Shown here: positions 1 to 12,313 of the stretch, piece after piece
How the letters are laid out: each line of letters begins with the position of its first letter
Numbering within the stretch: the stretch's first letter is position 1
Assembly (NCBI GenBank): GCA_018340375.1
Contig: JAFFJZ010000031.1
Span: 2,718,642 to 2,782,641, forward strand
Length of the DNA stretch: 64,000 bases
Origin: Gonatopus flavifemur
Taxonomy: Eukaryota > Arthropoda > Insecta > Hymenoptera > Dryinidae
Reading direction: 5' to 3'
Position numbers and translations under genes: made by a program
Notes under the pieces: model-generated
Databases searched by the model: none
What the model was told of the DNA's origin: nothing
The model's input: only the letters and a program-made list of their open reading frames with translations

Positions 1-671
1 AGTGGCAGATTTGAAGTGTCGCAGACAAGGATTTATCCTCCCAAAGAAAAAAAATTATACAAAATAGATTCAGGAGTGAAATGGGATTGCTCATTGATAT
101 GCCTATACCTGGAGGAAGCGGAACTACCAATGATGGCAATACTGCCCGGGAACTTTCCGAACACGCGTCCACATCATCTGAAATCACGGGGATAGATTTG
201 GAAGGTATCAAAAGATTCTGTGTAATATTGCAAACAATCTCTAATGGTTATGCTATCAATGTTGAAGCCTTCGCTAAGTATGCACATGATACGGCTGAAC
301 TGTATGTTCATGAGTATAATTGGTATCCTATGTCAGCATCAGTCCATAAGGTGCTTGTTCATGGGTCTGATATCATAAAACATGCTGACTTACCAATTGG
401 TGAATTATCTGAGGAAGCCCAAGAGGCTCGGAACAAAGATTGCAAATATTATAAAGAACATCATACAAGAAAATCTTCCAGACTTTCAACCAATCCAGAC
501 CTTTTTCCCATGCTACTGATATCATCAGATCCGTGGATTTCCTCTTCACGGAGATTGCCCCGAAAAAAGAATAAATCTTTTTCGCCAGAATTCCTCGCAC
601 TTCTACAAGATCCGCAGATACAGTTGGCCAAGGAACATTCGAACATTGAATATGGAGAAAAATTTGTGTGA
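1..671 (+). pseudogene. Transib/RAG1-like transposase, C-terminal fragment
   Basis: Partial DDE transposase gene running in from the left edge of the window. The frame is open from base 15, after a TGA at 12-14; the first ATG in the open part is at 81. Seen: the block GSGTTNDGNTAR (residues 12-23), then VHKVLVHG (88-95) and LPIGELSEEAQEARNK (104-119). This tract resembles the C-terminal catalytic region of RAG1/Transib proteins, where a glutamate lies in an SExxExxNK context; by my alignment E112 is the third catalytic residue. The same blocks recur in the transposase at 15601-17699, which sits inside an element with Transib-type ends. The upstream aspartates would lie outside the window. A LINE begins about 60 bp downstream. 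Family placement rests on motif comparison by eye. Confidence 0.65.
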
Positions 672-754
672 AATAATACAAGAAATGAAGAATAAAAAAC
701 CTTGAGAAAAATGTTAAAAAATGAGATAAAAAGAGAATCATCATCATGAAGTAA

Positions 755-1761
755 TCAGTCGTATGACTGGTTTGATGGAATCCTCAAACCCTGTCTATTA
801 TCCGCTAACCGCTCAACTTCTGCATATCTACGACAACCCTCATCTTGTATGATTTGCTTCATGGAACTTAATCTTGGTCTACCTCTCCGAGTTTTACCAT
901 TCATTCTCCCTCTCAATATTGTCTCCAATAAGCTATCATGCCTCAATGTGTGTCCTATCAGATTGCTTCTTCTTTTCACAATCCGTCTCAAACAACTTCT
1001 GTTTTCATTTACCCTCTCAAGTACTTCTTTATTTTCTACTTTCTCTATCCATTTCATTCTAAGCATCCTTCTATAACCCCACATTTCAAAAGCTTCGAGT
1101 CTGCGTTGGTCCGTTTCTCCAATTGTCCAAGTTTCGCAACCATATAATGCTGTGCTCCAAACGTAACTCTTCAAGAATTTCTTCCTTACTGCTAAGCTAA
1201 TATTCTTCGAACATAGTAACTGTTTCTTCCGGTGGAAAGCCTGTTTCCCTTGTGCTATTCTTGCTCTTATATCTCTTTCGCTTTTACCGTTTTCTGTAAT
1301 TATGCTTCCTAGATATTCCAATTCTTTGATTTTCTGAATTGTCTCTGCATCTATCGTTCTTCTTGATGTTTTCGCTGTTGTACAAATCATGAATTTTGTT
1401 TTGTCCTTATTTATATTCATACAATATTTGTCATGTCATATTTTTTCCATAGGTTTGAGAGTATTTTCCAACTCAGCACCACTCGTAGCTGATGTAGCTA
1501 TGTCATCCACCAATCTCAACATGCTCACATTTTCATCTTGAATCTGTAATTTCAATGGCACTTGCTCCTTCACTTCGTTCATCGCTTATTCTATATACGA
1601 ATTGATAATCAGTGATGATAGTGAGCATCCTTGTCTCACCCCTCTTCTAATTTGTGCTTCTCCTTCTTAACCTTCTATTTCTATTATTGCGGTCTGATTC
1701 TTATGTAATTCATATATTATTCTCCTCTCCCTGAAATTAATTCCTACCTTTTTCAAAATCG
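755..1761 (-). pseudogene. LINE ORF, RT palm and C-terminal domain
   Basis: Continuation of the same LINE polyprotein in broken frames. In 1421-1761 I can read, on the minus strand, INFRERRIIYELHKNQTAI, GVRQGCSLS and LRLVDDIATSATSGAELE. The catalytic box is therefore VDD where RTs of this kind usually have ADD, and an in-frame stop lies near 1590 between these blocks. From 1420 to 755 a 221-residue frame covers the C-terminal domain: ELEYLGSIITENGKSERDI, SYVWSTALYGCETWTIGE and a Cys/His-poor tail ending in ADNRQGLRIPSNQS. This C-terminal pattern is typical of insect endonuclease-reverse transcriptase proteins. Inactive. Confidence 0.8.
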
Positions 1762-3360
1762 TCAACATCTTCTCCCAATCAACATTATCGAATGTTTTTG
1801 TTTATCTACAAAACCTATATACACAGACTTTTTCATCTCTCGACTTTTCTCTACTACTGTTCTGAGTGCTAATATTGCTTCCCGCGTTCCCCTATGTTTC
1901 CCGAAACCGAACTGATCTTCTGCTAATCTACTCTCCATTTTATCCTCTATTCTCCTGTATATGATTTTCGTCAGTATTTTCGAGGCATGTGGAGTTGAAC
2001 TAATCGTTCTGTAGTTCTCGCATTTGTCTGCTCCTTGTTTTTTTTTGGAATGGAAATCTCTCGGTACCTCGCCTATTCCGTACATATCTCTGGCCAATTC
2101 GAACAGTGCGTCACGAGTTCTCTGAATGGAGGCTTTGATAAGGTCCGCACTTATGCCATCTATTCCTGGCGCTTTATTTTTTTGCAATTCTTTCAAAGCC
2201 TCGTCGAATTCTGATCTCAAAATTGAATCCCCCAATTCTTCTTCATCGATATCTTCCTCCCTCTCTAAGAGTCCTATATGATCGCTCCCTTTATACAGAT
2301 CTTCTGAATGATTAATCCATAGTTCTATCTTTTCCTTCGTTCTCATCAATTGTCTCCCTAGAGAGTTTTTAATCTCGCTGCTTCTAGATTTCATTTGTCC
2401 AAAAACTCCCTCAACCATCCTATATCCTTCATCAATTTTCCTTAAATGTAATCTTACTTCTATATCTTGACATTTTCCCTCCAACCATTGTTCTTTTGCT
2501 TTCCTTGATTCTCTGATTATTTCATTCCTCAGTGCCTTGTATGTCTGCTGGTCCTGTTCACTATTCTCATTCTTGTATTCCCTTCTTTCATTAATTAAAT
2601 CGAGAATTTTTTCTGTTATCCATGGTTTCTCAGGCTCTATCCCATCGTCCTTCAAAATTTCATCTGCACATTGCTCTATGTTCCTCTTTATATTTGTCGA
2701 TCTACTCTCTATTCCCAAGTCTTTCTCTTGTCGATCCTCCAATTTTTCGTCCAACATCACTTCGAATGCCTCCCGTGTTTTTCCTTGTTTGAGATTCTTC
2801 AAATCCCATCTTTTTTGCATTTTTCTTTTCTTTTTCAGAGCTTTGAATTCCAGAGAACATTTCATCAGCAACATATTGTGATCACTATCTATATCCGCGC
2901 CTGGATAAGTTTTACAGCTCTTCACTTGGTTTCTAAATCTTTGTTTCATTAATATGTAATCGATTTGATATCTCGCTGTATCTCCTGGCCTTTTCCTAGT
3001 AAAGATTCTTCTTGGATGATTTTTGAATAATGTGTTGGTAATAACCATTTTATGGCTCTCACAGAATTCGATTAAACGTTGTCCTCTTTTATTTCTTCTT
3101 CCTAACGCAAAATCTCCTATTATGTTGCCCTCTTCTCCTTGCCCTACTACCGCATTCCAGTCGCCTATGATGATTAAATTTTCTTCTCCCTTTACATATT
3201 CTATCACTCCTCCTATTCCATCGTACGTTTTTTCGATATCTTCCTCTGAGTATGCAGATGTGGGCATGTATACCTGAATGATAAGAGTGTCTACCGGTTT
3301 TGTTCTAACTCTGACCATCATCGGGCGTCCGCTATGTTGCAAATAATCTTCTATCCTATT
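1762..3360 (-). pseudogene. LINE ORF, endonuclease C-terminal half plus start of reverse transcriptase
   Basis: Broken gene for the LINE polyprotein that nicks target DNA and copies the element RNA. Seen in order: endonuclease motifs GDWNA, RYQIDYILMKQRF and GADIDSDHNML; a charged linker; then RT fingers with NKAPGIDGISADLIK, CENYRTISSTPHASKI and DQFGFGKHRGTREAI. The N-terminal third of the endonuclease, with its WNVRSL-type motif, is missing; a separate fragment carrying exactly that part lies at 24375-24770. Near 1795 the frame shifts, so the expected FDNVDWEKML motif continues in another frame. The open frame extends to 3522, but residues upstream of about 3360 look like flanking DNA and not LINE. 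Confidence 0.8.
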
Positions 3361-3412
3361 CCCTACCCTCTGATGCACTAGCCGCCTTCGGCGCGCGCTT
3401 CGCGCGCGCGTG

Positions 3413-4144
3413 ATCGGTTTTCCGCGAAGGTTTATCATATCTAGTAGGATGACGAAAAGTTCATGAAAGTTATTCAAAATTATTTTGTTGGGATTCACGT
3501 AGAAGAAGTGGTAAAAACGCATTTCTGACCGAGGTCTGAATCTTCCCTCTCGACAATAATAATGTTGCAGAATTTTTGAATGATGAAATGCTTTACTTTT
3601 TTCTTGTTACAGTACAATTGAATAATGATGGGTTCAGGGGCCCCAAGCATCCAGAAATAGGGGAGAGAAGGAAGTCCAATCTCGCACAAACTGTTTGCAG
3701 GAAGGACGGTTATGAGTAGAAATTTTAGGTTAATACTAATAAACTACATGCCTGAAATTGTGCGTTGTCGGACACTTTGCATTTCCCAATTATTTCTGTA
3801 GGCCAACAAATAAAACTATAAGATTTTAACCTCGAAACGTCAAGGAATTTCCTGCAGAAGTTACGGGGGAATAGACAGTTTTCGGCAATGTGCAATTTTG
3901 GACATGTATTTTATAGGATGCACTTCAAATCTGTATTTAAGTGACGTTTTTTCTGAAACAAGTTCACGTAGAATTCGACTCCATCTCCTCTCTCTCATTT
4001 CTTGATGCTCAAGTTCCCTCAGATCATTGCAATGGATGAACTCCAAAAACATGAACTCAATAAAATATGAAAATGAACTCAAGGTTCGTGAAATTTCCAC
4101 ACTGTTTCTGGAAATAACATAGATAGTCTTAAGTTACAAAAATC
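3413..4144. other. Intergenic stretch, no gene recognised
   Basis: Low-complexity AT-rich DNA between the LINE and the foldback element. Short open frames occur (up to about 80 codons) but none has a recognisable domain. The last nine bases, 4136-4144 (ACAAAAATC), are the left target duplication of the next element. Confidence 0.6.
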
Positions 4145-6001
4145 TACAGATTACTCACAGATTATTATTCATGCATTCTCATAAATAGCATAAATCACCG
4201 TCCTTGTCTCTGCATAACAACTCGTCGCTGAATATCTTTGAAACATTTATAAAGCGTGTTGGCCAGGTTCGAAGAATACATTGCGTTCCTTGGGGAATTA
4301 TATTATATTGTATTATATTATATATATATTGGGAGATTTTTCATTTTCATTCAAGTGATAATTGTGTATGCTCGAGTGCACAACACGAATCTTATGAGAA
4401 TGAATTTTTATAACATATTATGAAATTTGATAGTACTCTTTCGACATATAACCATTTACATCCCTCCTATTAGATTTACTACACAGCACGTAATATCCCT
4501 CCAATATTGTCGAAAAATATATCAATTCCATTCCAATAATACAAATCACAATACACTTTTGAAACAATATACTAAGATGACGACAGAACATCACAAACTA
4601 AGAAAAATATTCTAATCTCACAGATCACGAGTTGACATCTGACTAAGTATGTTTTAGAATCATAAGAATATTACATATTTGAAAATTCTTCCTGATATCT
4701 TTTGTCGGCTTACAACAATTCTTATTTCCAAGTTATGATACACTGAGAGAAAAATTAGCTTAATCCTAAGAACATATTTTCTTGGTCTGAGAATATGAAT
4801 TTTTTTCTTATCTAAATGAAATACGTACTTGGGGTAAGAAAATTTTTTCCACACCACTTTGTATAGCTCCAAACTAAGGGAATGTTTTCTTCGTTTGAAG
4901 AAAGTTTTCTTGATTCGAGAAAATATCAGATTGGACTCGGTCAATCCAATATTTTCTTGGTTTGAGATTTTTTTTCTCTCAGTGTAATGATACTAAGAAT
5001 AGGTTTTAACGACAATATACGGGAATCATATTCAATGGATAGATGAAGGAATTTCCAAGGATAAACAAATTGATTATACAATTGAATTAGAATCAATGAA
5101 TTCCTTGAGCACTGAGATCATTGAGACTCGATTGTAATGTAAAAAAACACCAAAAATACAACCAACAAATCCTGACAGTTGGTCAAATTCACGAGCGCTA
5201 AACTCCTGGATCTCCTTGAGAAAGAGTTTGTGCAGAAATTTATATCATTGTAATTGGGAACACATCAGTGTCCACGAAATTCATTGATTCTAATTCAATT
5301 GAATAATCAATTTGTTTATCCTTGGAAATTCCTTCATCTATTCATTGAATATGATTTTCGTATATTGTCGTTAAAACCTATTCTCAGTATCATCATTATA
5401 ACTTGGGAATAAGAATTGTTGTTGTGAACCAACAAAAGATATCAGGAAGAATTTTCCAATATGTAATATTCTTATGATTCTAAGACATACTTAGTCAAAT
5501 GTCAACTCGTGATCTGTGAAATTAGAATATTTTTCTTAGTTTGTGATGTTCCATCGTCATCTTAGTATATTGTTTCAAAAGTGTATTGTGATTTGTATTA
5601 TTGAAATGGAATTGATATATATTTCGACAATATTGGAGGGATATTACGTGCTGTGTGGTAAATCTAATGGAAGGGATGTAAGTGGTTATATGTCAAAGGA
5701 GTACTTTCGAATTTCATAATATGTTATAAAAATTCATTCTCATAAGATTCGTGTTGTGCACTCGAGCATACACAATTATCACTCGAATTTGAATGAAAAA
5801 TTTCTCAACATATACATATATAATATAATATAATATAATATAATATCATTCCTCAAGGAACGCAATGTATTCTTCGAACCTGGCCAACACGTTTCATAAA
5901 TGTTTCAAAGATCTTCAGCGACAAGTTGTTATGCAGAAAGAGGGACGGTCATTTATGCTATCTATAAGAATACATGAATGATAACGTGTGAGTAATCTGT
6001 A
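4145..6001. mobile_element. Foldback element with ~0.75-0.95-kb inverted arms and 9-bp TSD
   Basis: Almost the whole 1857-bp interval is an inverted repeat: the arms run roughly 4145-5103 and 5277-6001 around a core of about 170 bp. Both termini begin TACAGATTACTCACA. The flanks carry a perfect 9-bp direct repeat ACAAAAATC (4136-4144 and 6002-6010), so both ends are defined to the base. A 9-bp duplication is the hallmark of Mutator-like elements, but no transposase is encoded, so this is a non-autonomous foldback element. The left arm is longer because a second small element (4741-4984) sits in it. The arms differ by many substitutions, so the insertion is not recent. It lies just 3' of the Helitron helicase coding end. 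Confidence 0.8.
4741..4984. mobile_element. Small MITE nested in the foldback element
   Basis: A 244-bp segment absent from the opposite arm of the surrounding inverted repeat. It is bounded by inverted termini CACTGAGAGAAAAA and TTTTTCTCTCAGTG. Flanking octamers TTATGATA and TAATGATA differ at one base and may be an 8-bp duplication (hAT-like), but this is uncertain. There is no coding capacity. Confidence 0.65.
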
Positions 6002-6179
6002 ACAAAAATCATTTTTTGCATTCATTCGTGTAGAGAAATTCATGTGTATCATGAAAACAATTCCAAAAATCCACAATAAATCAGTAATAAGTGAATTGGA
6101 AATTATTATGTGCAAATAGAATTTGATTCCCAATTTCTCTGAGAGAATAGACAAACGCATCTCCAGTAACAATCAGCTA

Positions 6180-7062
6180 TCCATTTCTCCTCATCATGGA
6201 GTTTGATACATGATTCATGAATGGATAAGTAATGCTGAAACAAGAACAACTCTTGATAAACATAATTTTTCATCTCCAAAGTATTTCTCTGGTGACCCAA
6301 ATGTATTTTGAAGGAATTCCATGATCGAACTCGTGACAAAGCAACATATAATTGTCCATGACTAAGGCCATCTTCCCGGAGATCCACTCAAATTCTTTTA
6401 AAAGTCTGTCCTTGCGATTCATTCATAGTCATGGCGAACGCTCACTTGATAGGGAACTGCCGTCTTGCAGAAGTTAAAGGATAATCATTTTCAGAATAAA
6501 GCGTGATTCGGTTCGAAAAAACCACTTCTCCAGTTTTATCACAAGGTCAAATTCTACAACGTAATAAATTGTTCGTGAATTCTAATACTAACAACCTGGT
6601 CCCATTGCAAAGACCTTCATGAATACTGAGATTTCTCATAAGCATTACCACACTATACTGTCTTAAACGTATTCCACGAGGAGGCAGTGACAGGGGAGAT
6701 GAAGAATCCAAATATTCTGGAAGAATAGTTTCTCCAATTCCTCTATTATCATAGTTTGAGACATCGTCCACACCAAGATATATAAGCTCTGTATCCACAT
6801 CCAATAAGTCCACAACCTTTCTATCAATTCCTTCCACGTCGATATTTTTAGCAGATAATATTGCACGTTTACTCAGTTCGACATATCGCTTTTGATCAAT
6901 TAAGTCAACATAAACATCTTCAACAATATCTGCATCAGGAAGAGCTGCACAATGTTCAGGGATCATAATATTATCTTGTTGATTCAAATCTCCATTTCCC
7001 ACCTTCAGAAGAAACTTAGCAAATTCTAGTTCTTCCGGCAGAGCACGCATATTTTCCATTAA
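6180..7062 (-). pseudogene. Helitron helicase, C-terminal part
   Basis: C-terminal portion of the PIF1-family helicase that unwinds DNA in rolling-circle transposition. Seen on the minus strand: NMRALPEELEFAKFLLKVGNG right after the piggyBac insertion site, LPPRGIRLRQYSVVMLMRNL, then, across a break at about 6390-6546, FPIK and NESQGQTFKR (motif V) and DLREDGLSHGQLYVALSRVRS (motif VI). One frameshift or stop separates 6547-7059 from 6106-6387, and a stop follows FPIK. The coding signal fades near 6250 and the frame ends shortly before the foldback element. Confidence 0.85.
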
Positions 7063-7129
7063 CCCTTTGCGGCATACGTTTTTCAGATGAATGGTTTTTC
7101 ATGAAACTCGGTTGATATGGGTTTTTGAG

Positions 7130-7930
7130 GTCGCTGATTACGAATCTGGACTCAGATTTGCAAAATTCAAGATGACGGTTTCAAGATGGCGGCGAAAAAT
7201 TTTGAAAATTGGGTGGTTTTGCTGAACCTCACGTGTCGGGGATTTTTCCGGTCGCTGATTACGAATTTGAACGCAGATTTGCAAAATTCAAGATGACGGT
7301 TTCAAGATGGCGGCGAAAAATTTTGAAAATTGGGTGATTTTGCTGAAATTCACGTTTAGGGGATTCTTCGGATCGCTGATTACGAATCTGAACTCAGATT
7401 TCCGAAATTCAAAATGACGGATTCAATATGGCGGTGGAAAATTTCAAAAATTGCGGAATTTCGCTGAAACTCACGTGTCGGGGATTTTCCGGGTCGCTGA
7501 TTACGAATCTGAACTCAGATTTCTGAAATTCTGAATGGCGGATTCAATATGGCGGCGGACAATTAGAGAAATCGTGGGATATCGCTGAAACTTGCATGTC
7601 AGGGGTTTTTGAGTCGCTGATTACGAATCTAGACACAGATTTTCAAAATTGAAAATGGAGGATTCGTGATGGCGACGGAAAATTTGGAAAATTGCGGAAT
7701 CCCGCTGAAAAATGCGTGTCAGGGATTTGTCAGGTCGCCAATTACGAATCTGGACCAGATTCAAAGAATTCAAAATGTCAGATTCAAGGTGGTGACGGAA
7801 AATTTTGAAGATCGTGTAACCATGCTGAACTCCATGCACGGAGAGGCTTTCGGTTCGCTGATTGCGAATTCAAACTCGAATTTCCAAAATTCAAAGAGCA
7901 AATTCGGATGGCGTTAGAAAACTTGGGAAA
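7130..7930. repeat. Tandem subterminal repeats, ~120-bp unit, about 7 copies
   Basis: Degenerate direct repeats with a period of about 118-122 bp. Each begins near TCGCTGATTACGAATCTG (7134, 7252, 7371, 7495, 7613, 7735 with variation, 7855) and includes AATTCAAAATGGCGGATTCA and GGCGG motifs. They lie just inside the left piggyBac end. Closely similar units occur at 14230-14920 in the Transib element and, in reverse orientation, at 25230-25560. Open frames here are incidental. Confidence 0.85.
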
Positions 7931-8216
7931 CCGGGATTTCGCAAAAAGCTTGTAAACTCATTGTTTTTGAATCAATCACCGTAGACTCACTTTTTTTTTC
8001 TGGAATTCAATATTTTTCATTCGGATAATGAACAAGGAATAAAAAAAATGAACACTCGAAGATCAAACAATCAAGAAAGAGGAATTGATTTATCAATCAT
8101 TTAGAGAACCTTATTTTTCGACAATGAATTCTCATAGATTTAGGCTTCAATGGAAGTCACCGCGTTTGGTCGATTCCAGAGACACGAACGTGGACGTAGC
8201 GGCGATTGTCTCCATT

Positions 8217-8477
8217 TTGTTTTTTCTTGTTTTTTTTTAAATTTTTTTATTTTTTTTCATTTTGTATTTCTTGATTTTTTCCATTTTGTATCCTTTTTTC
8301 ATTCCGTATTTCATTTATATTTCTTTCATTCATTCCAAATTTCTCAATTTTTCATCAAAAATTCTTCAATCATTTCTCATTTTCAACTCTCCAATTTCTA
8401 CAGTTTCCTTTATAGCATAAAGTTTCACAATTTTGTGTTTTCAATTTTATGGTTCTACAATTCATGTATAAGAATGT
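8217..8477. other. T-rich low-complexity segment
   Basis: Long T runs and TTTCATTTT-like motifs downstream of the piggyBac transposase stop. A 130-codon plus-strand frame here is just phenylalanine/serine-rich translation of the T-rich strand and is not a gene. It may act as 3' untranslated sequence for the transposase on the minus strand. Confidence 0.6.
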
Positions 8478-10138
8478 TCATACATGGTAATTTCGAAAAA
8501 AATTCTTATTATGTTTTATGCACAATGGCACATTGCAAGTAATGCAGGTATATGAAGTCCTGCACGGTTGACCCTTTGTACTACAAAAAGCACAACGTCT
8601 TGGAATGCTTACACATACGGGTATATGACATGATTGAGATCGTCTTGTCTCAATGGATACTGTAGGTTTTCTGACTACGTTTGATGGAGATGTTTTTTGA
8701 CATTTTCTTCCCGTAGGTGTAGGTGAACGATGGCTTGCCAATTGATCTACTAAAAATAACCTGACTTCTTCTGATGCCATTGGATGTGCTGGATTTCTGG
8801 TATTGTAAATGATCAATGCATTTACAATGGCTACCTCCAAAAAATGCCAAAATATGTGGTGCCACCATTTTTTTGATTCCCCATCAATTTTATAAGTTGA
8901 TATTAGGTGATCAGATCTATCAACATATCCCATATTTTCATGATAGTCAGAGTACATAACTGGGCAAGTTACTTGTTTTAGAGAACCATTTTTTTGTGTA
9001 CGATTTGTCACAGTAACCTCACAAGGATCATGATAGTTGGATGAAAAGAAAACAGCTTTCTTATCCATCCACTTGACCCAGCGAATTCCAGCACCACAAG
9101 TACGGTATTCATACTGCCCATGCGCCATTTTTTTTATCAGGAATGATGCTTTTTGATAAACCCTTTCTGTTGGAACGAACAGTTCCACAAGCAAACACTT
9201 TTTCTTCTTTCAAATCTATCATAAGATCAAGACCGGTAAAAAAGTTATCGGAAAATACATGATGATTTTTTCCTACTAAGTTACGCGTCAAATCTTTCAC
9301 TACTCGGGCACCCAATTGCTTTTCAGCACTTTCAGCTCTACCTGTGTATACCTGAAACTCGCACACGTATCGCGATGCATCTGCGCGCGTCCAAACTTTG
9401 TATCCACGTTTTATGGTCTTGTTCGGCATGTACTGCTTCAAACTGCTACGGCCTTTGAACTTGATCATGGATTCATCAATAGATCGGTTTTGGCTGGGTT
9501 TCCAACAATTTTTGAAAGTTTTGGATAATTTATCTAGGAATGGTCTTAGCTTATACAATTTATCATAATTTTTATCCCCTTTTCTTGGTTCTTGACTGTT
9601 ATCAGCCATGTGTAAATGACTCAGAAGAAATCCAAACCTATTAACCGTCATCAATTTGCATATAAATGGATCATTCAATTTTGGATCTGTCGACCAATGA
9701 TCGCGGTAAGAGGGGGATTTTCTTCACGCCCATCATTATATTTATAGCGAAAAACACTAGTAATTCCTCTTTGGTTATTGAATCAGCTTTAGTTGTTTTC
9801 TGTCTCAAGGACAGGTTTGTTTGTGCAACAATTGAATCTGGAAGTTCATTGGGGGACAGACATAAAAATATGTCTGAAGGTGTGGTAACATAATCCGTAA
9901 TATTTGGATCGGAAGTTTCAGTATATGGGGAATCATCTTGGGGTTTTTTTTTTTCCGGCCACATGAAATCATTATCATCGAATTCTATGTTATCATCATC
10001 AAAACTTTCTGAGTCAGGACAATCTTCAGAAAGATTTCTTTCGCCATCACATCCAGTATAATCATTCTCAATATCATCATTATCACACAACCCATCGATA
10101 GATTCAGCATCACTGGGAATATCGGTTATTTCATCCAT
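8478..10138 (-). pseudogene. piggyBac transposase (two frameshifts)
   Basis: Cut-and-paste transposase of the piggyBac (DDE_Tnp_1_7) family, about 550 codons, starting at the ATG at 10138. Seen: an acidic N-terminus; LLVFFAINIMMGV; RPFLDKLSKTF; SIDESMIKFKGRSSLKQYMPNK (first catalytic Asp); HHVFSDNFFTGLDL (second); MGYVDRSDHL (third, where the family usually has VDxxD); and a C-terminal cysteine-rich domain CAFCSTKGQPCRTSYTC...C...C that binds the terminal repeats. Two frameshifts, near 9700 and near 9150, break the frame. All three acidic positions and the zinc-binding cysteines are still present, so decay is modest. It sits within an element with matching TTAA-flanked ends. Confidence 0.9.
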
Positions 10139-10599
10139 ATTTCGAAGTTATATGAAGTGATATGTCTTGTGCACCAAACATAAGTGATAGATGGACTTTA
10201 GTCTTTAGTTTAGACTGATGGAGGAGAATGCCTTTTCACACAAAAATTTGCGGAAGACAGTCTTTCACAATCCGGTTAGCCTGCCACACAAACGCGATCT
10301 TCAACACGGATAAGTTGTCTTTACTCAATATTAAATAACAATGGACATATCTCAGTCAATACTAATATGTACTACAATAATTAATATTTCGATTATAGAT
10401 ACAAAAAACTAGTTGCGAAGTAGCGATGAAAACCCTAAGTCTATCATGCGTAGAGAATCAATTTTGAGTGGTGAAGCTTCGAATAAATATTATAATGGTA
10501 TTTTGCACAAAAATAATAATATTTTGGAATATTTGTATGGATTATGAGAACTTTACATATTATTATTTTCGCGTGAGTAATTTACGTCTCAGATAGCAC
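10139..10599. other. piggyBac 5' non-coding region
   Basis: AT-rich DNA upstream of the transposase ATG. No gene or repeat is recognised. The transposase promoter should lie here on the minus strand, but I cannot identify a convincing core promoter. Confidence 0.5.
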
Positions 10600-11117
10600 A
10601 AGAGTTCTAAAAATTCTTTCAATCGCCCGTTTGCCCTCACCAACCCCTTGATGGGGGTTGAATTTGAAAAATTCGGAAAAATTCAAATGTACGTGTATTT
10701 CAATGTTTTTTGGCACGCTAGAACCAAAAATGATAGGAAAAAAGAATTCCAATCCCTCTCTCACCCGCTAGCACCCTCCTTTTACCCCCCGATGGGGGTT
10801 GAATTGTAAGTTTTCATAAGAAATCCAAATGTATGTGGATTTCTATGTTTTTTGGATTGCTGAACCCAAAAATGATGAGGAAAAAGGATTCCAACCCCTC
10901 TCTTACCCGCTAGCACCCTCCTACCACCCCCTGATCGGGGTTGAATTCCAAACTCTCGTAAAAAATTCCAATGTATGTGGATTCCTATGTTTTTTGGGAT
11001 GCTTAAACCGAAAATGATGACAAAACAGAAATTCAACCCCTCTCTTGCCCGCTAGCTCCCTCCTACCACCCCCTGATGGGGGCTGAATTTGAAACTCACG
11101 TAAAGAATTTGAATGTA
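10600..11117. repeat. Second tandem array, ~125-bp unit, about 4 copies
   Basis: Repeating units containing CCCCTGATGGGGGTTGAATT, then CAAATGTATGTGGATTTCTA, then TTTTTTGG and AAAATGATGA, with intervals of about 125-130 bp. The last unit is interrupted at 11117 by the 1.2-kb element and resumes at 12314. An inverted single copy lies near 12700-12860. Open reading frames on both strands are by-products of the repeat. Confidence 0.8.
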
Positions 11118-12311
11118 AGGTAACTGACCCCATTAGCGAACGCGACCCCTTCAGTGAACCTCGAGATAATAAAACCTATTTCACGAACAAGAAGTGTTTA
11201 CCTATTACGTGCTGTTGAGATTATCCCAATCTTCAAACATTATTGTTCGTGATTAATGTGAAAACAAATGGAAGAAAGAAAAATGTAATTCACGAAATAA
11301 ATAAAGATTCATGCCGAGTGTCACAACGAGCTTTGCCTTCGTGAATCTTACAAGGTGAGTTAAGAATGGACATTTTTTCAATTGTGCATTTTCATAGTAT
11401 TAATGCGACCATTGAACTATTTTATGTATCCAATCTATTGATATTATTCAAATCAAGATAATATAGGGTTATTTTCAATAACTGTCAGTCGCCAACCTAG
11501 AAAATTGCGCATTCAGAAATACACACACGAAAATGATCGGTGAATCTATTACTGAACGAATAAACGTAACAATTCATATCATAGGTATCTACTCTAGGAA
11601 AATTTTTTCATGAATTCTCATAATGCGCATAATTTTTCAATCAATCTATAAATTTCTACAAGGATTGGAATAAACATGTAAAATTATAAACTCTACTTGG
11701 AATTCTCAATTTTTCTCGCCAAAGTAACTCAGGCAGCAACAGAAGTTCAAAGTATATATGAAATGAAAACGTTGGTAGAATTTGAGAATGAGATACGAAG
11801 AACATATCATGAAAGTACATAGAATATACGGATGAGACTGTTAAATATACTCAGAACGTACATAGTACATTTGAAATATACGATATTCATTCAATCGACG
11901 TTCGACTGACGTCCCGTCATACATTCGATTACATACGTTCGATGAATATGCATAGCACCTATGAAAAGGTCTCATTAGAATGTGCACAGAATATATTCCG
12001 AATATCATCAGGAGAGTGATAATAACTCATCTGAGCAGCCTCAGATTCTACGCGTTCAGTAATGGGGTCAATCAGCGTTCACTAATCCATGCGACCCGTT
12101 CACTAATGGGGGTATTATTACCATTTCATTAATTTCATTATTTTTATGGTTAACACTTAGAAAATGAATAGAAAATCACGGTAAGAGAAAATGGAAATGC
12201 TCAATCCACCTCATTTACTCGTGGAAATTCATTTTAAAGAAATTATTCATGAAATAATTCATATTTAGAGTGCTTGTGTTCTTAAATGTTCACTAATGGG
12301 GTCAGTTACCT
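11118..12311. mobile_element. 1.2-kb TA-flanked non-autonomous element, copy 1
   Basis: Bounded by TA (11116-11117 and 12312-12313) and perfect inverted termini AGGTAACTGACCCCATTAG. It carries several inner repeats of the form TTCACTAATGGGGTC. No coding frame of note. A second copy in the opposite orientation is at 62601-63796. It interrupts a repeat unit of the piggyBac array, so it is younger than that array. TA duplication and TIRs fit a Tc1/mariner-type non-autonomous element, but the superfamily is not proven. Confidence 0.85.
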
Positions 12312-12313
12312 TA

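Larger units (their letters stand above)
735..3412 (-). mobile_element. Degenerate RTE-like non-LTR retrotransposon (LINE)
   Basis: Minus-strand LINE copy lacking its 5' end. Its coding parts are the C-terminal half of an AP-type endonuclease, a reverse transcriptase and a long C-terminal domain. The 3' end (low coordinates) finishes in a short ATGATGATT-like tail near 735-750, in keeping with RTE-type elements that end in short repeats rather than poly(A). Recognisable homology starts only near 3360, next to a GC-rich palindrome at 3389-3411, so the copy is 5' truncated there. It may have landed just 3' of the Transib fragment. Frameshifts and stops make it inactive. The clade call comes from resemblance to insect endonuclease-reverse transcriptase proteins of the RTE kind. 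Confidence 0.8.

Noticed and set aside
8150..8542. 130-codon plus-strand frame rich in Phe and Ser
   Set aside because: Translation of a T-rich stretch 3' of the piggyBac transposase; no domain, wrong strand for the element.
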